Shown one piece after another: positions 17,806 through 26,235 of a DNA stretch of 57,568 nt. The stretch spans positions 1-57,568 of the forward strand of contig JBAYJY010000008.1 of NCBI GenBank assembly GCA_041664945.1, written 5' to 3'. The notes under the pieces are model-generated. The model searched no databases. It saw only the letters and a program-made list of their open reading frames with translations, and was not told the DNA's origin. Source of the DNA: JBAYJY01 sp041664945. Lineage in GTDB: Bacteria > UBP15 > UBA6099. A program made the position numbers and the translations under genes. Each line of letters starts with the position of its first letter. Positions within the stretch are counted from its first letter, which is position 1.

Positions 17806-18413
17806 TGAATAAAATATTCGCATTTCCGCTCCTCATAACAATCGCCGCTTCGGCCGCCTTTTGCTCCGGCTGCGCGCGCAAACAGTACAGCGCGCCCGGG
17901 CAATTCGCCACCGCCGCGAAAACCTCCGCTCCGGCGGCCCGCGCCCCTATCGCTCCGGCGCCTCTCGCCGCGGAAGTCAACTCCGCCGCCGGCAACTCAG
18001 CCGCCCTCGCAGAAATCAGAAAATCGGGCATCCTTCGCGCCGCTCTCGACTGCTCCCGCCCGCCGCTCTGCTACAAGGATTCATACGGCGTCGCCCGCGG
18101 CTTCGAGGTCGACCTGCTTCGCCAGACCGCCTCCGCGCTCGGCGTCAAACTCAACATCGTTCCTGCCGGCGCGGACGCCGCCATCTCCGGGCCTTTCAAA
18201 CTCAATCCCGAAAAACCCGACGCCGGCCTGATCGCTTATTACTATTCCGCGAAAACCGGCTGGCTCGCCCTTCGCGTAAACGGCGACGCCGGCCTGCGCG
18301 ATGCGGTGAAACTTATCTGGGACCACCTTTACGACACCGGCACGTTTCAGCAACTGTTCCTTAACCGCCTCCAGCAGCCTCAGGCGTCCGACATAAAGGC
18401 GGGCAGAAAATGA
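17802..18413 (+). CDS. lipoprotein with single-lobe solute-binding (SBP_bac_3-like) domain
   Basis: 203 residues from the overlapping GTG (ATG at 17805 is equally possible). It has a signal peptide and lipobox (CSGC, acylated C24) and a proline/alanine linker. It then starts like a family-3 solute-binding protein: LAEIRKSGILRAALDC, PPLCYKDSYGVARGFEVDLL, ALGVKLNIVPAG. After only ~20 residues it jumps to the family's C-terminal segment: GWLALRVNGDAGLRDAVKLI, DTGTFQQLFLNRLQ. Lobe 1 in this fold is built from these two ends, so lobe 2 (~90 residues) is missing. It overlaps the kinase gene as ATGA and probably presents a ligand or peptide to that sensor; this is inference. Confidence 0.65.
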   Translation: MMNKIFAFPLLITIAASAAFCSGCARKQYSAPGQFATAAKTSAPAARAPIAPAPLAAEVNSAAGNSAALAEIRKSGILRAALDCSRPPLCYKDSYGVARGFEVDLLRQTASALGVKLNIVPAGADAAISGPFKLNPEKPDAGLIAYYYSAKTGWLALRVNGDAGLRDAVKLIWDHLYDTGTFQQLFLNRLQQPQASDIKAGRK

Positions 18414-20311
18414 AACGACGCGGAATATCGAGAAACCTCGTCATATCCATGCTGCTCATCGTGGCCGTGGTTCTCGCCTGCTCGGTCGGCGCCTACATGC
18501 TGATGCTGACTCGCAACTTCAACCGCTCGATCTCGGACGAGATCTCCGCCGGCCGCGAAGCGATTCGCCTGAAGGCTGTCGAGCGGACCCAGCGCGCTCA
18601 ACTGATCGCGCGTTTCGCGGCGACCGACCCCGACCTGCGCCGCATAGCGAGCCTCGCCGCCGATACGAAAAACTCCGCCGATATCGATTTCGCAAGCGTC
18701 CTCGCGCGGTTCAGACTCATCGAGCCGGACGCCGACCTGCTGACTATCGCCGACGCCGACGGCCTCGTTCTCGCTCAGGTCGAGCCTCAGGACCCGATGG
18801 CCCCCGGCCCCCGCGACAGACGCGGCGAACCCCTTTTCCTCAACCCTCTTTTCCAACGCGCTTCCTCCGGCCGTTCCGCGGCCGGCGTCGAACTCTGCCT
18901 CCCGGACGTCATCTGCATCGACGCTTTCGAACCGATCCTCAAAGAATCCGGCAAGAGCCGCCTCGTCTGTTCCATCGAAGCGATCAAAAAAGATATAAAT
19001 TCAAAATGCATCGTCGGCTATGTCCGCGTCGGCTTCGCGATCGGCGACACGTTCGCTCGCGAGGTCAAGCTTGCGACCGGCACCGACCTGTTCCTTCTGC
19101 GCCGAGACCGCGGCATCGCCAGCTCGCTGCCCCCCGAAACTTTCACTCCGGACACCGCCCGCCTGCTCGCCGACACCGCGGCGCTCTCTCAGGCGGCGCC
19201 GGACCGGCTAAATAAAAGCGGAGAACCGGGCATCAAACTCGGCGGCATTCCTTACACGCTCGACACGGAAAAGGTGTCCGACGCCGCCGGCCGCGAGATC
19301 GCCCTTCGGGTCATCGCGCGCAGCGCGGCCGAGGTCGAAAATGCGCGCCGCGAAGCTATCAAGGTTCTCGCGGCGATCGCCGCGCTCGGCTTCGCTCTCG
19401 CACTGTCGCTCAGCGTTTTCTCTGTCCGCAGAATCTCGAAACCTCTCGGCGAACTTCTCGGCCGCGTCCGCGAAATAACTGACGGAAACCTGAACGTTCA
19501 GATTCCGGAAGGCCGCAACGACGAGATCGGCGAACTCGCAGGCGCCTTCAACGAAATGACCCGCTCGCTTTCCGAACGCGACCATTTGCTCCGCGAGAAT
19601 TCCAGCGAACTCCAGCGCAATCAGGACCAGTTGATTCAGTCCGGGAAACTCGCCGCCATCGGCGAACTCGCGGCGGGCATCGCTCACGAGATCGGCAACC
19701 CGCTCAGCGCCATCTCCGGTTACGCGCAGATGATTCAGCAGAAAAAACACACGCCGGACCAGCAATCCGGCTTCGCCAAGGAAATCGAAAACGAAGCGGA
19801 CTTCATCGAGCGCATTATTCACGACCTGCTCGAATTCTCGCGGCCGTCCGAAAAGATCATGGAGCCCGCAGATCCGGTCGCTCTCGCGGAGGCGGCGCTT
19901 AAAACCGTCTCGACGCACAAAGCTTTCAACAATATTAAGATAGAAAAAAATTTCGCGCCGGACATTCCGCCCGTGCCCTGCTACCGCAAGGAAATCCAGC
20001 AGGTGTTCATGAACCTGATTATGAACGCGGCTCAGGCTATGCCTAAAGGCGGCGCTATCTGGCTCGACGGCGAACGCCGCCTCGACTGCGTCAAGTTCCG
20101 CGTGCGCGACAACGGTCCCGGCGTCCCCGCGAACATACGGGGCAAAATCTTCAACCCGTTCTTTACGACCAAACCGCCCGGCGTCGGCACCGGCCTCGGC
20201 CTCGCCATCACCTACCGGATTATCGAAAAACACGGCGGCGCTCTCAAGCTTGAGGACTCGCTCTCAGGCGCCTGCTTCTCTTTCACGCTTCCGCTCGAAT
20301 CGAAGAAGTGA
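18410..20311 (+). CDS. membrane sensor histidine kinase (dCache-HAMP-HisKA-HATPase, NtrB-like)
   Basis: 633 residues: a transmembrane helix (12-35), an extracytoplasmic ~280-residue Cache-type sensor with three to four cysteines (ELCLPDVICIDAF, LVCSIEA, SKCIVGYV), a second helix (~325-345), HAMP (RRISKPLGELLGRVREITDGN), a short coil, HisKA with phospho-acceptor H426 in AHEIGNPLSAISGYAQM, and an HATPase with N box (NLIMNAAQAM), G1 (DNGPGVP), F box (FNPFFTTK) and G2 (GVGTGLGLA). It autophosphorylates and should pass phosphate to the NtrC-type regulator encoded next. Its start overlaps the lipoprotein stop by 4 nt. Confidence 0.92.
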   Translation: MKRRGISRNLVISMLLIVAVVLACSVGAYMLMLTRNFNRSISDEISAGREAIRLKAVERTQRAQLIARFAATDPDLRRIASLAADTKNSADIDFASVLARFRLIEPDADLLTIADADGLVLAQVEPQDPMAPGPRDRRGEPLFLNPLFQRASSGRSAAGVELCLPDVICIDAFEPILKESGKSRLVCSIEAIKKDINSKCIVGYVRVGFAIGDTFAREVKLATGTDLFLLRRDRGIASSLPPETFTPDTARLLADTAALSQAAPDRLNKSGEPGIKLGGIPYTLDTEKVSDAAGREIALRVIARSAAEVENARREAIKVLAAIAALGFALALSLSVFSVRRISKPLGELLGRVREITDGNLNVQIPEGRNDEIGELAGAFNEMTRSLSERDHLLRENSSELQRNQDQLIQSGKLAAIGELAAGIAHEIGNPLSAISGYAQMIQQKKHTPDQQSGFAKEIENEADFIERIIHDLLEFSRPSEKIMEPADPVALAEAALKTVSTHKAFNNIKIEKNFAPDIPPVPCYRKEIQQVFMNLIMNAAQAMPKGGAIWLDGERRLDCVKFRVRDNGPGVPANIRGKIFNPFFTTKPPGVGTGLGLAITYRIIEKHGGALKLEDSLSGACFSFTLPLESKK

Positions 20312-20327
20312 TACAATGCTCTTTATT

Positions 20328-20355
20328 CCGAATCAGCCATCGGGATTCGGTTTTA
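20328..20355 (+). terminator. terminator-like hairpin between kinase and regulator genes
   Basis: A 7-bp stem CCGAATC/GATTCGG (20328-20334 with 20344-20350) is followed by TTTTAT, in the 68-nt gap between the kinase stop and the TTG start I favour for the regulator. It could lower regulator expression relative to the kinase. Confidence 0.5.
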
Positions 20356-20379
20356 TCAGAGGCGGAGGGTCTAACTCCA

Positions 20380-21762
20380 TTGACGGCAAGAATACTCGTT
20401 ATAGATGACAAGGAAAATATCAGACGCCTGATCTCCACGGACCTGATGGGACAAGGCTATCTGGCCGACACCGCGGAAGACGGGGCGTCCGGCCTGGAAT
20501 GTTTCAACGATGTCATCTACGACCTTGTGATAACCGATGTTAAAATGCCGGGAATGAACGGCCTCGAGGTTCTCGAAGCGGTGAAGGAAATCAGCCCGGA
20601 CACCGCGGTTATTGTCATGACTGCGTTTGCGGACATGGACGACGCGATTCTCGCGCTCAAGCGTGGAGCGGCCGACTATCTGCGCAAGCCGTTCAAGCTC
20701 GAGGAAATCCGGAGCGCGGTCGAAAAAGCGCTCGACAGGCAGCGGCTGATCGTCGAAAACAGGCTGCTGCGCCGCGAGGTCGAGGAGAAATACAAGTTCT
20801 CGCAGATTGTGTCACGAAGCAAAGAAATGGAAACGGTGCTGAACGCGATCCGGCGGCTGTCCGGCGCGCAGAGCAACGTTCTGATAACAGGCGACACCGG
20901 AACCGGGAAGGAACTCGTCGCGCGCGCGATCCATTTCAACAGCCCGCGAAAAGACAAGGCGTTCGTCGTCGTCAACTGCGCGGCGATTCCGCCCACGTTG
21001 CTTGAAAGCGAACTGTTCGGACACGCCAAAGGCGCGTTCACCGACGCGTGGCAGGACAAGCAGGGCCGCTTCGAGGAAGCCGACGGCGGCACTCTCTTTC
21101 TCGACGAAATCAGCGAGATGAGCCCGCCCACACAGGCGAAACTTCTCCGCGTCCTTCAGGACGGCGAGTTCAGCCGCGTCGGCGAAAACCGCGTCCGCAA
21201 ATCCAGCGTCCGTGTGCTCGCCGCCACTAACGTCGACCTCACGCGCGCCGTCGATGACGGCAGCTTCCGCAAAGACCTTTTCTTCCGCATCAACGTCCTG
21301 CCCATCCATCTCCCGCCGCTCCGCGAACGCCGCGACGACATCCCGCTCCTCCTGCGCCATTTTCTCGACATCTCATGCCGCGAAAACCAATTGCCCCTCA
21401 AACATTTCACTCCGGAGGCGATGCAGTTTCTGATCGACTACAACTGGCTCGGCAACGTGCGCGAGCTTCAGAACCTCGTCGAACGCTGCGCTCTCATGAC
21501 TCAGGGAAGCGAAATACGACTCGAAGACCTGCCGCGCGAAATGAACGCCTCCGAACAGCCGGGACTCCAGAGCTTTGTCCCGGACGGCAGCGACGACGTT
21601 TCGCTAAAACGCGCCCTACCCCGCCTCACCGAAGCCGTCGAAAAAGAACTCATCATCCGCGCGCTCAAAAAATCAGGCGGCAACAAGGAACTCGCCGCCC
21701 AAATGCTCGAAATCTCGCGACGCTCCCTTTTCTATAAACTTAAACAATACGATATTTCCTGA
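20380..21762 (+). CDS. sigma54-dependent NtrC-family response regulator
   Basis: 460 residues from TTG 20380, chosen because GGAGGG lies 10 nt upstream and the receiver domain begins at once; the longer frame (20308) reads through a terminator-like hairpin. Receiver: acidic D9-D10, phospho-acceptor D53 (VITDVKMPG), T in VMTAF, K in LRKPF. AAA+ domain: Walker A GDTGTGKE, the sigma54-contact loop as GAFTDA (usual GAFTGA), Walker B GGTLFLDEI, and the arginine region FRKDLFFRINVLPI. The C-terminal Fis-type HTH is GGNKELAAQMLEISRRSLFYKL. It activates sigma54 promoters upon phosphorylation by the adjacent kinase. No convincing -24/-12 site was found in the window. Confidence 0.93.
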   Translation: MTARILVIDDKENIRRLISTDLMGQGYLADTAEDGASGLECFNDVIYDLVITDVKMPGMNGLEVLEAVKEISPDTAVIVMTAFADMDDAILALKRGAADYLRKPFKLEEIRSAVEKALDRQRLIVENRLLRREVEEKYKFSQIVSRSKEMETVLNAIRRLSGAQSNVLITGDTGTGKELVARAIHFNSPRKDKAFVVVNCAAIPPTLLESELFGHAKGAFTDAWQDKQGRFEEADGGTLFLDEISEMSPPTQAKLLRVLQDGEFSRVGENRVRKSSVRVLAATNVDLTRAVDDGSFRKDLFFRINVLPIHLPPLRERRDDIPLLLRHFLDISCRENQLPLKHFTPEAMQFLIDYNWLGNVRELQNLVERCALMTQGSEIRLEDLPREMNASEQPGLQSFVPDGSDDVSLKRALPRLTEAVEKELIIRALKKSGGNKELAAQMLEISRRSLFYKLKQYDIS

Positions 21763-21766
21763 AATA

Positions 21767-22140
21767 TGCAGTCAAGGCCGCTTTGCGGCCTGCTTTCGGA
21801 CCGTGTTGTTACGCATTGCATGATAACTAATCTATGAAACCCAGATGATTGACTGAGCAAATCCTTTAATCTCTGAATTATGATAACTTATGGGTGCCAT
21901 GCACAAAGCTATTTCCTTTGTGCATGAAGAAATTTCTCATTACCACGCTTCGCGTGGTAATGCAGTCAAGGCCGCTTTGCGGCCTGCTTTCCCTCGATAC
22001 CTTCTACTTTCTGCCATCTACTGTTTTTCCGCGCGAAGCGCTTTGGAATGCGGTGGCTCGACACCGCTTTAGTATGCCGGAAACATGTTTCCGGCTAACA
22101 AAGCGACATCATGATGTCGCACTCCAAATATTTCTAAATC
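21767..22140. repeat. composite hairpin repeat, copy upstream of M24 gene
   Basis: A string of hairpins without a credible gene: a lone GGCCGC/GCGGCC hairpin (21774-21790), TGCACAAAG...CTTTGTGCA (21900-21924), TACCACGC-ttc-GCGTGGTA then GGCCGC-ttt-GCGGCC (21939-21990), GCGGTG...CACCGC, CCGGAAACATGTTTCCGG and GCGACATCATGATGTCGC (to about 22120). Most of these elements recur in the same order and orientation at 23374-23760. The first hairpin directly after the regulator stop may also serve as its terminator. Confidence 0.8.
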
Positions 22141-22173
22141 CTCTGCTATAAATGGGTTGTGACCCCGCCCTGC

Positions 22174-23271
22174 CTACTTAACCAATATATCCGGCCTCCG
22201 ATAAATCTTTCCGCCGATTTCAACATCAATATAGGGCCAATTTCCGGTTTGCGTTATAAACGTATTCTCTTTCTCGCCGACGATTATCGTGTCTTCAACC
22301 TTCGTGCCTGTGATAGAAGGATTCCATGCGAAAACGGAGTTGGACTTTACGACGCCGGCGGTTTTTTCGTTCGCGGTGTAGTAGCGCGTCCGGTATCCGG
22401 CCGGGCCGCCCTGATGGTGCAGCAGCCACTCGCCGTCGAAACCGGCCGCTTTATATTCCGCGGTCGCCGCGCGGAACACGTCGGCGATCGGAACGCCGGG
22501 GCGGGTCAGACCGTTGAACGTCGCGTCGACGCGGGCGCAAGCTGCGTGCCGCCGCGCGAGGTCGGCGCTCACCGCGCCGAACGAAACAATACGCGTCGCC
22601 GACGCTATCAGGCCGCTCCGCCGCCCGCAGACGACGATCATCGCCGTCTTTTCGATCTTGTTGCCTGTCGGCAACGGGTGCCGGTATTTCAGCAGCCGCT
22701 CGTCGGCGGCGACGAGCGCTACGATTGGAACAATCCCGCGGTTGTAGCACTCGGCGGATAGCAGGCCCGCGACTTCGAACTCCGTCATGCCGGGCTTCAG
22801 CGACCGCGCGGCCGCCTCGAGCGCTTCGGCGGAATCTTTGCCCACCGCCCGGAACCGCTCGACTTCTGATTCCGTCAGCGACATCTGAAGCTCGATAAAA
22901 TCGTCAGACAGCGGCGCCGCTCCGGGGAACGCGTGGTCGGCGAGAATTTTCTTGCCTTCGAGTTTGCCGGATAGAAACGCGTCCCGGCTGTCAGCCCATT
23001 CGAGCGCGACTATTTCAATCGGCAGCCCACCGAGTTCTTCATCCTTCAGACGGCCCGCCTCGATCCTGTTCGTCGCAATGCAAAAAGCGTCCTGTTTGAT
23101 GATCATCGTCGCCACGCCGTAGTCCGTCGCCGTGTTCACATGGTCGGACCCGCCGCATGTCGCCCACGCGAAATTATCCGTCCTCTGCAACGCGATCACA
23201 TCCGCGCTTTTATTCGAAAGATATTCCCTTATAGAAGCGATCTTGATCTCAAACTCCTTGTTTATGTCCAT
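22174..23271 (-). CDS. M24 (pita-bread) peptidase homologue, metal site degenerate
   Basis: 365 residues with the two-domain architecture of Xaa-Pro aminopeptidase-type M24 proteins: a creatinase-like N-terminal domain (1-140), then a pita-bread domain beginning LTESEVERFRAVGKDSAEAL. The usual five metal ligands are largely missing. The D...D segment reads MIVVCGRRSGLIASATRIVSFG without the aspartates, and the histidine motif reads LHHQGGPAGYRTR. One glutamate region (EDTIIVGE) is kept. It may be a metal-independent or non-peptidase member. GGAGG lies 7 nt before the ATG. It stands alone, flanked on both sides by copies of one composite repeat. Confidence 0.8.
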   Translation of the reverse strand: MDINKEFEIKIASIREYLSNKSADVIALQRTDNFAWATCGGSDHVNTATDYGVATMIIKQDAFCIATNRIEAGRLKDEELGGLPIEIVALEWADSRDAFLSGKLEGKKILADHAFPGAAPLSDDFIELQMSLTESEVERFRAVGKDSAEALEAAARSLKPGMTEFEVAGLLSAECYNRGIVPIVALVAADERLLKYRHPLPTGNKIEKTAMIVVCGRRSGLIASATRIVSFGAVSADLARRHAACARVDATFNGLTRPGVPIADVFRAATAEYKAAGFDGEWLLHHQGGPAGYRTRYYTANEKTAGVVKSNSVFAWNPSITGTKVEDTIIVGEKENTFITQTGNWPYIDVEIGGKIYRRPDILVK

Positions 23272-23373
23272 TCAGCAGCCTCCGTTTAATAGAACTCGAA
23301 CACGAGAATATTCTATCCGTGTCGCCGCGCAATACAAGTAATGAAAATGTTAGACATAGCTCAGATGATTGAC

Positions 23374-23760
23374 TGATGGGCGCCATGCACAAAGCGATTT
23401 CCTTTGTGCATGAAGAAACAACTCGTTGTTTGATTTCATATTTTTTTCTCGTTCCGACGTTTCACGTCAGAATGCAGACAAGGCCGCTTCGCGGTCTGCT
23501 TTCGCAATCTACAGTTTGCTGTTTTTATTCTTTCCCTTTCTGCCTTCTACTATTTTTTGCTTTTGCTGAGTTCTGGATTCTGGATTCTGTGTTCTCTGTT
23601 TTCGCTGTTGGCTGTTTTTACGCTTTCCCCTGTCTGCTGTTTACTGTCTGCTGTCTACTGCCTTTTCAGCTTTTCCCTTTCTACCTTCTACTTTCTGCCA
23701 TCTACTGTTTTTCCGCGCGAAGCGCTTTGGACTGCGGCGGCTCGACGCCGCTTTGTAATG
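23374..23760. repeat. composite hairpin repeat, second copy
   Basis: It repeats, in the same order and orientation as 21891-22067, the TGCACAAAG hairpin (23385-23411), the paired CGACGT/GGCCGC hairpins (23450-23504) and a ~70-bp block that contains CCGCGCGAAGCGCTTTGGA followed by GCGGCG...CGCCGC (about 23688-23757). Between them lies a pyrimidine-rich low-complexity run (23525-23690) of CTGTCTACTG-like words. No gene is supported in 23272-24735; the weak plus-strand ORFs here are repeat translations. Confidence 0.8.
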
Positions 23761-23872
23761 TTGCGGTTGAGCGAATGCGTCTGTTCAAAAAAACAAACTG
23801 TCATATTTCGTAATTCCGGACCCGGCCCCGAATACACTGTTGAGCCATCCGCCCTGACATCCTGTCCACAAT

Positions 23873-24160
23873 GGATTCCCGATCTCCGTCGGGAATGACG
23901 GACAGGCAAACAACAGCGAGTAACGAGTAGCGATAACTTAGGAAAAGGTGTAAAAGACAGAATACAGAACTTTGAATGCAGAGAAAAGCTTAAAAGCATT
24001 TTGTGAGCAGAAAGTAGATGTAATGCCGCGCCACATTGTCATTCCGAGCGAAGAGAGGAATCTTCAATAAAACATCAATAGCGCTTCATGCCATTTTTAT
24101 ACACGGATACCGGATTCAAACTCAAAAATAGAACGTCATTCCGGTCGGAGCGCCGGAATC
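23873..24160. repeat. scattered GTCATTCC-family palindromes
   Basis: Three degenerate copies of the REP-like family: ATTCCCGA...TCGGGAAT (23874-23896), GTCATTCCGAGCGAAGAGAG (from 24038) and GTCATTCCGG...CCGGAAT (about 24125-24150). They share GTCATTCC and the following purine-rich core with the perfect inverted repeat at 2470-2595. Confidence 0.65.
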
Positions 24161-24365
24161 CAATTTGACAGGATGTCAGGAGAGATTGGCTTTCTGATTA
24201 AAATGTACCTACGATAAATTCGCTCAGTTCTTAATCCAATTCTGTATGTATTACTATCCTCTTCTCAGATACGTTGCAAAAACTCGCGCAAAATGCACGA
24301 AAATACACGCGAAAGCGCTCTTTTTCGCATGTTTTTGTTCCTTTTTTGCATAAACTGTACACTTC

Positions 24366-24464
24366 TTACACACCTTTAACGCACTTCTTACGTATCTTTT
24401 ACACACCTTTTACGCACTAATTACGTATGAATTACGCATCTTTTACGCACGTTTTACGCATTAA
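24366..24464. repeat. nine tandem 11-bp repeats, consensus TTACGCAYCTT
   Basis: Nine consecutive units of exactly 11 bp with no insertion or deletion: TTACACACCTT, TAACGCACTTC, TTACGTATCTT, TTACACACCTT, TTACGCACTAA, TTACGTATGAA, TTACGCATCTT, TTACGCACGTT, TTACGCATTAA. TTAC-N-Y-A is nearly invariant and the last three bases drift. The array lies in a gene-free region and is not part of a plausible ORF on either strand. An 11-bp phase, near one DNA turn, suggests protein binding or DNA curvature. Confidence 0.85.
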
Positions 24465-24684
24465 ATTTGCGCGTCACGCTGATTTTATACGGCAATGTTG
24501 CCGTTTGATCAAATTGAGGGTTTTGGCTCTGAAAACGCCGAAAACCAAGATGTAATTTTAGCGGCATCTAATAACTAATTAGCAACATAGTTGCCGGGAA
24601 AAGCAGACCGCGAAACAACCTGCTGAACGGCCTAATCTGCATTCCCGCGCCGGAGCGTGTGAACGAGAAACCGATTAAGCGCCA

Positions 24685-24720
24685 ATAAAAAACGCCCCCC
24701 TTTTGCTACAGGAGGGCGCG
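24685..24720 (-). terminator. intrinsic terminator after acyl-CoA dehydrogenase
   Basis: On the minus strand CGCCCTCC and GGGGGGCG form a stem with one G-T pair, followed by TTTTTTATT, about 30 nt beyond the dehydrogenase stop. Confidence 0.8.
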
Positions 24721-24751
24721 TTTTGTCTATAATATTTTGCTTCTGTCTACC

Positions 24752-25906
24752 TTATTGGCAACCGATATGGCGCGATATGACGATGCGCTGGACTTCGGAT
24801 GTGCCTTCGCCGATTTCGAGCAGCTTCTGGTCGCGATAGAAGCGTTCCACGTCGTACTCCTTCATCAGGCCGTAGCCGCCGTGGAGCTGGACGGCGTGGT
24901 TGACAACACGGTACATGACTTCGGAGCAATATAGTTTCGCCATCGCCGCGAGTTTCGAGTACGGCTTGTGCTGACTCTTGAGCCAGCAGGCTTTATAGAG
25001 CATGTTGCGCGCGGCTTCGATCTCTGTGGCCATGTCGGCGAGCTTGAAGGCGTTGACCTGAAAGCGGGTGAGCGGCACGCCGAACTGTATGCGGTTCTGC
25101 GCGTATTTGAGCGCCTTTTCGAAAGCGCCCTGGGCGCCGCCCAGCCCCATGGCCGCGATGCTGAGCCGGCCGCCGTCGAGCGTTTCGAGCATCTGCTTGA
25201 ACCCGTCGCCCCGGCGTCCGAGCACGTTCTCCTCGGGCACTCGGCAATCGTCGAAGTAAAGCTCGCACGTGTTCGACGCGCGCCACATCATCTTGCCCTT
25301 CATCGTTTTCGTTGTGAAGCCCGGCGTTCCGTTCGGCACGAGTATGCAGCTCAGTTCGTTCTTGCCGTCCTCGCGCCTTCCGGTTATGCACTGCACGGTG
25401 GACACGAGCGACATCGGAGTTCCGGCGTTCGTGATGAAAATCTTGCTGCCGTTGATGACCCATTCGCCGTTTGTCAACTTACCGTTTGTCTTCGACGCCT
25501 GAGCGTCCGAGCCGGCGTCGGGTTCGGTCAATCCGAATGCGGCCAGCCCTTCGCCGGAGCACAGTTTGGGCAGGTATTCCATTTTCTGAGCTTCGCTGCC
25601 GAAATAGAAGATCGGGCCTATGCCGAGCGAGTTGCCGGCGGCGACAGTCGCCGCGTGAGAGCCGTCCACGCGCGCTATCTCCTCCACCGCTATTATGTAC
25701 GAGATATAATCCATTCCGGAGCCGCCGTACTTCTCGGGCAGGAACATGCCGAAGCAGCCGAGATCGGCCATCTTTTTCGTCAATTCGTTGGAAAATTCCT
25801 CGTTCTCATCCAGTTTTTGCGCCACAGGCGCGATTTCGTTCTCCGCGAAGTCGCGGATTGTGCTGCGCAAAATGTTTTGATCCTCGGATAAATCGAAGCA
25901 TAGCAT
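24752..25906 (-). CDS. acyl-CoA dehydrogenase, short-chain/butyryl-CoA type
   Basis: 384 residues, the normal length. It has the N-terminal helical domain, the middle beta domain with FAD/substrate signature FGLTEPDAGSDA and KIFITNAG, and the C-terminal domain with RIQFGVPLTRFQ, QLHGGYGLMKEY and the catalytic base E367 in IGEGTSEVQR. It oxidises an acyl-CoA to the 2-enoyl-CoA and passes electrons to ETF. AAGGAGG precedes the start. It is monocistronic, with no ETF genes beside it. The chain-length call rests on overall similarity to butyryl-CoA/short-chain enzymes and is tentative. Confidence 0.92.
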   Translation of the reverse strand: MLCFDLSEDQNILRSTIRDFAENEIAPVAQKLDENEEFSNELTKKMADLGCFGMFLPEKYGGSGMDYISYIIAVEEIARVDGSHAATVAAGNSLGIGPIFYFGSEAQKMEYLPKLCSGEGLAAFGLTEPDAGSDAQASKTNGKLTNGEWVINGSKIFITNAGTPMSLVSTVQCITGRREDGKNELSCILVPNGTPGFTTKTMKGKMMWRASNTCELYFDDCRVPEENVLGRRGDGFKQMLETLDGGRLSIAAMGLGGAQGAFEKALKYAQNRIQFGVPLTRFQVNAFKLADMATEIEAARNMLYKACWLKSQHKPYSKLAAMAKLYCSEVMYRVVNHAVQLHGGYGLMKEYDVERFYRDQKLLEIGEGTSEVQRIVISRHIGCQ

Positions 25907-26235
25907 GGATGGACATCCTCCTTAGTTTGACAGTCCGGCCTCCATCATCAAAGAGCGGTCCGGTTATGAAATTTCCCGATTCAAATTCGAATGCGGGGAA
26001 ACCATTTCGTCTGAAAGCGCGTTCCCAACAATTCGTAGCCTACAAAGAAAATAGAAAGTTGCGTTCACCGTCTGTTGCGAGGCGCTAAGCGAGGATGCGA
26101 TACCTGAGTTGTTACTCTATTAAATAGCTTTTGAACGTAACTTCGGAATAAGCCTACCACAAAACTGCAATCAGGACAATAAAAAATAAATCTCGGGGAA
26201 AATGCCCATTCGCAAAACATGATTTGAATCCGGAA
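25907..26235. other. intergenic region without recognisable gene
   Basis: 329 nt between two minus-strand genes. I see the AAGGAGG ribosome site of the dehydrogenase at its left edge and nothing else: no credible ORF, hairpin terminator or repeat. Confidence 0.6.

Noticed and set aside
21890..22151. Plus-strand ORFs over the composite repeats (also 23376-23898)
   Set aside because: They are translations of hairpin repeats, which recur in different contexts; no RBS or independent homology.
24366..24464. 11-bp array as a CRISPR or iteron origin
   Set aside because: Units are contiguous without spacers, so not CRISPR; no replication initiator gene is near, so an origin call is not supported.
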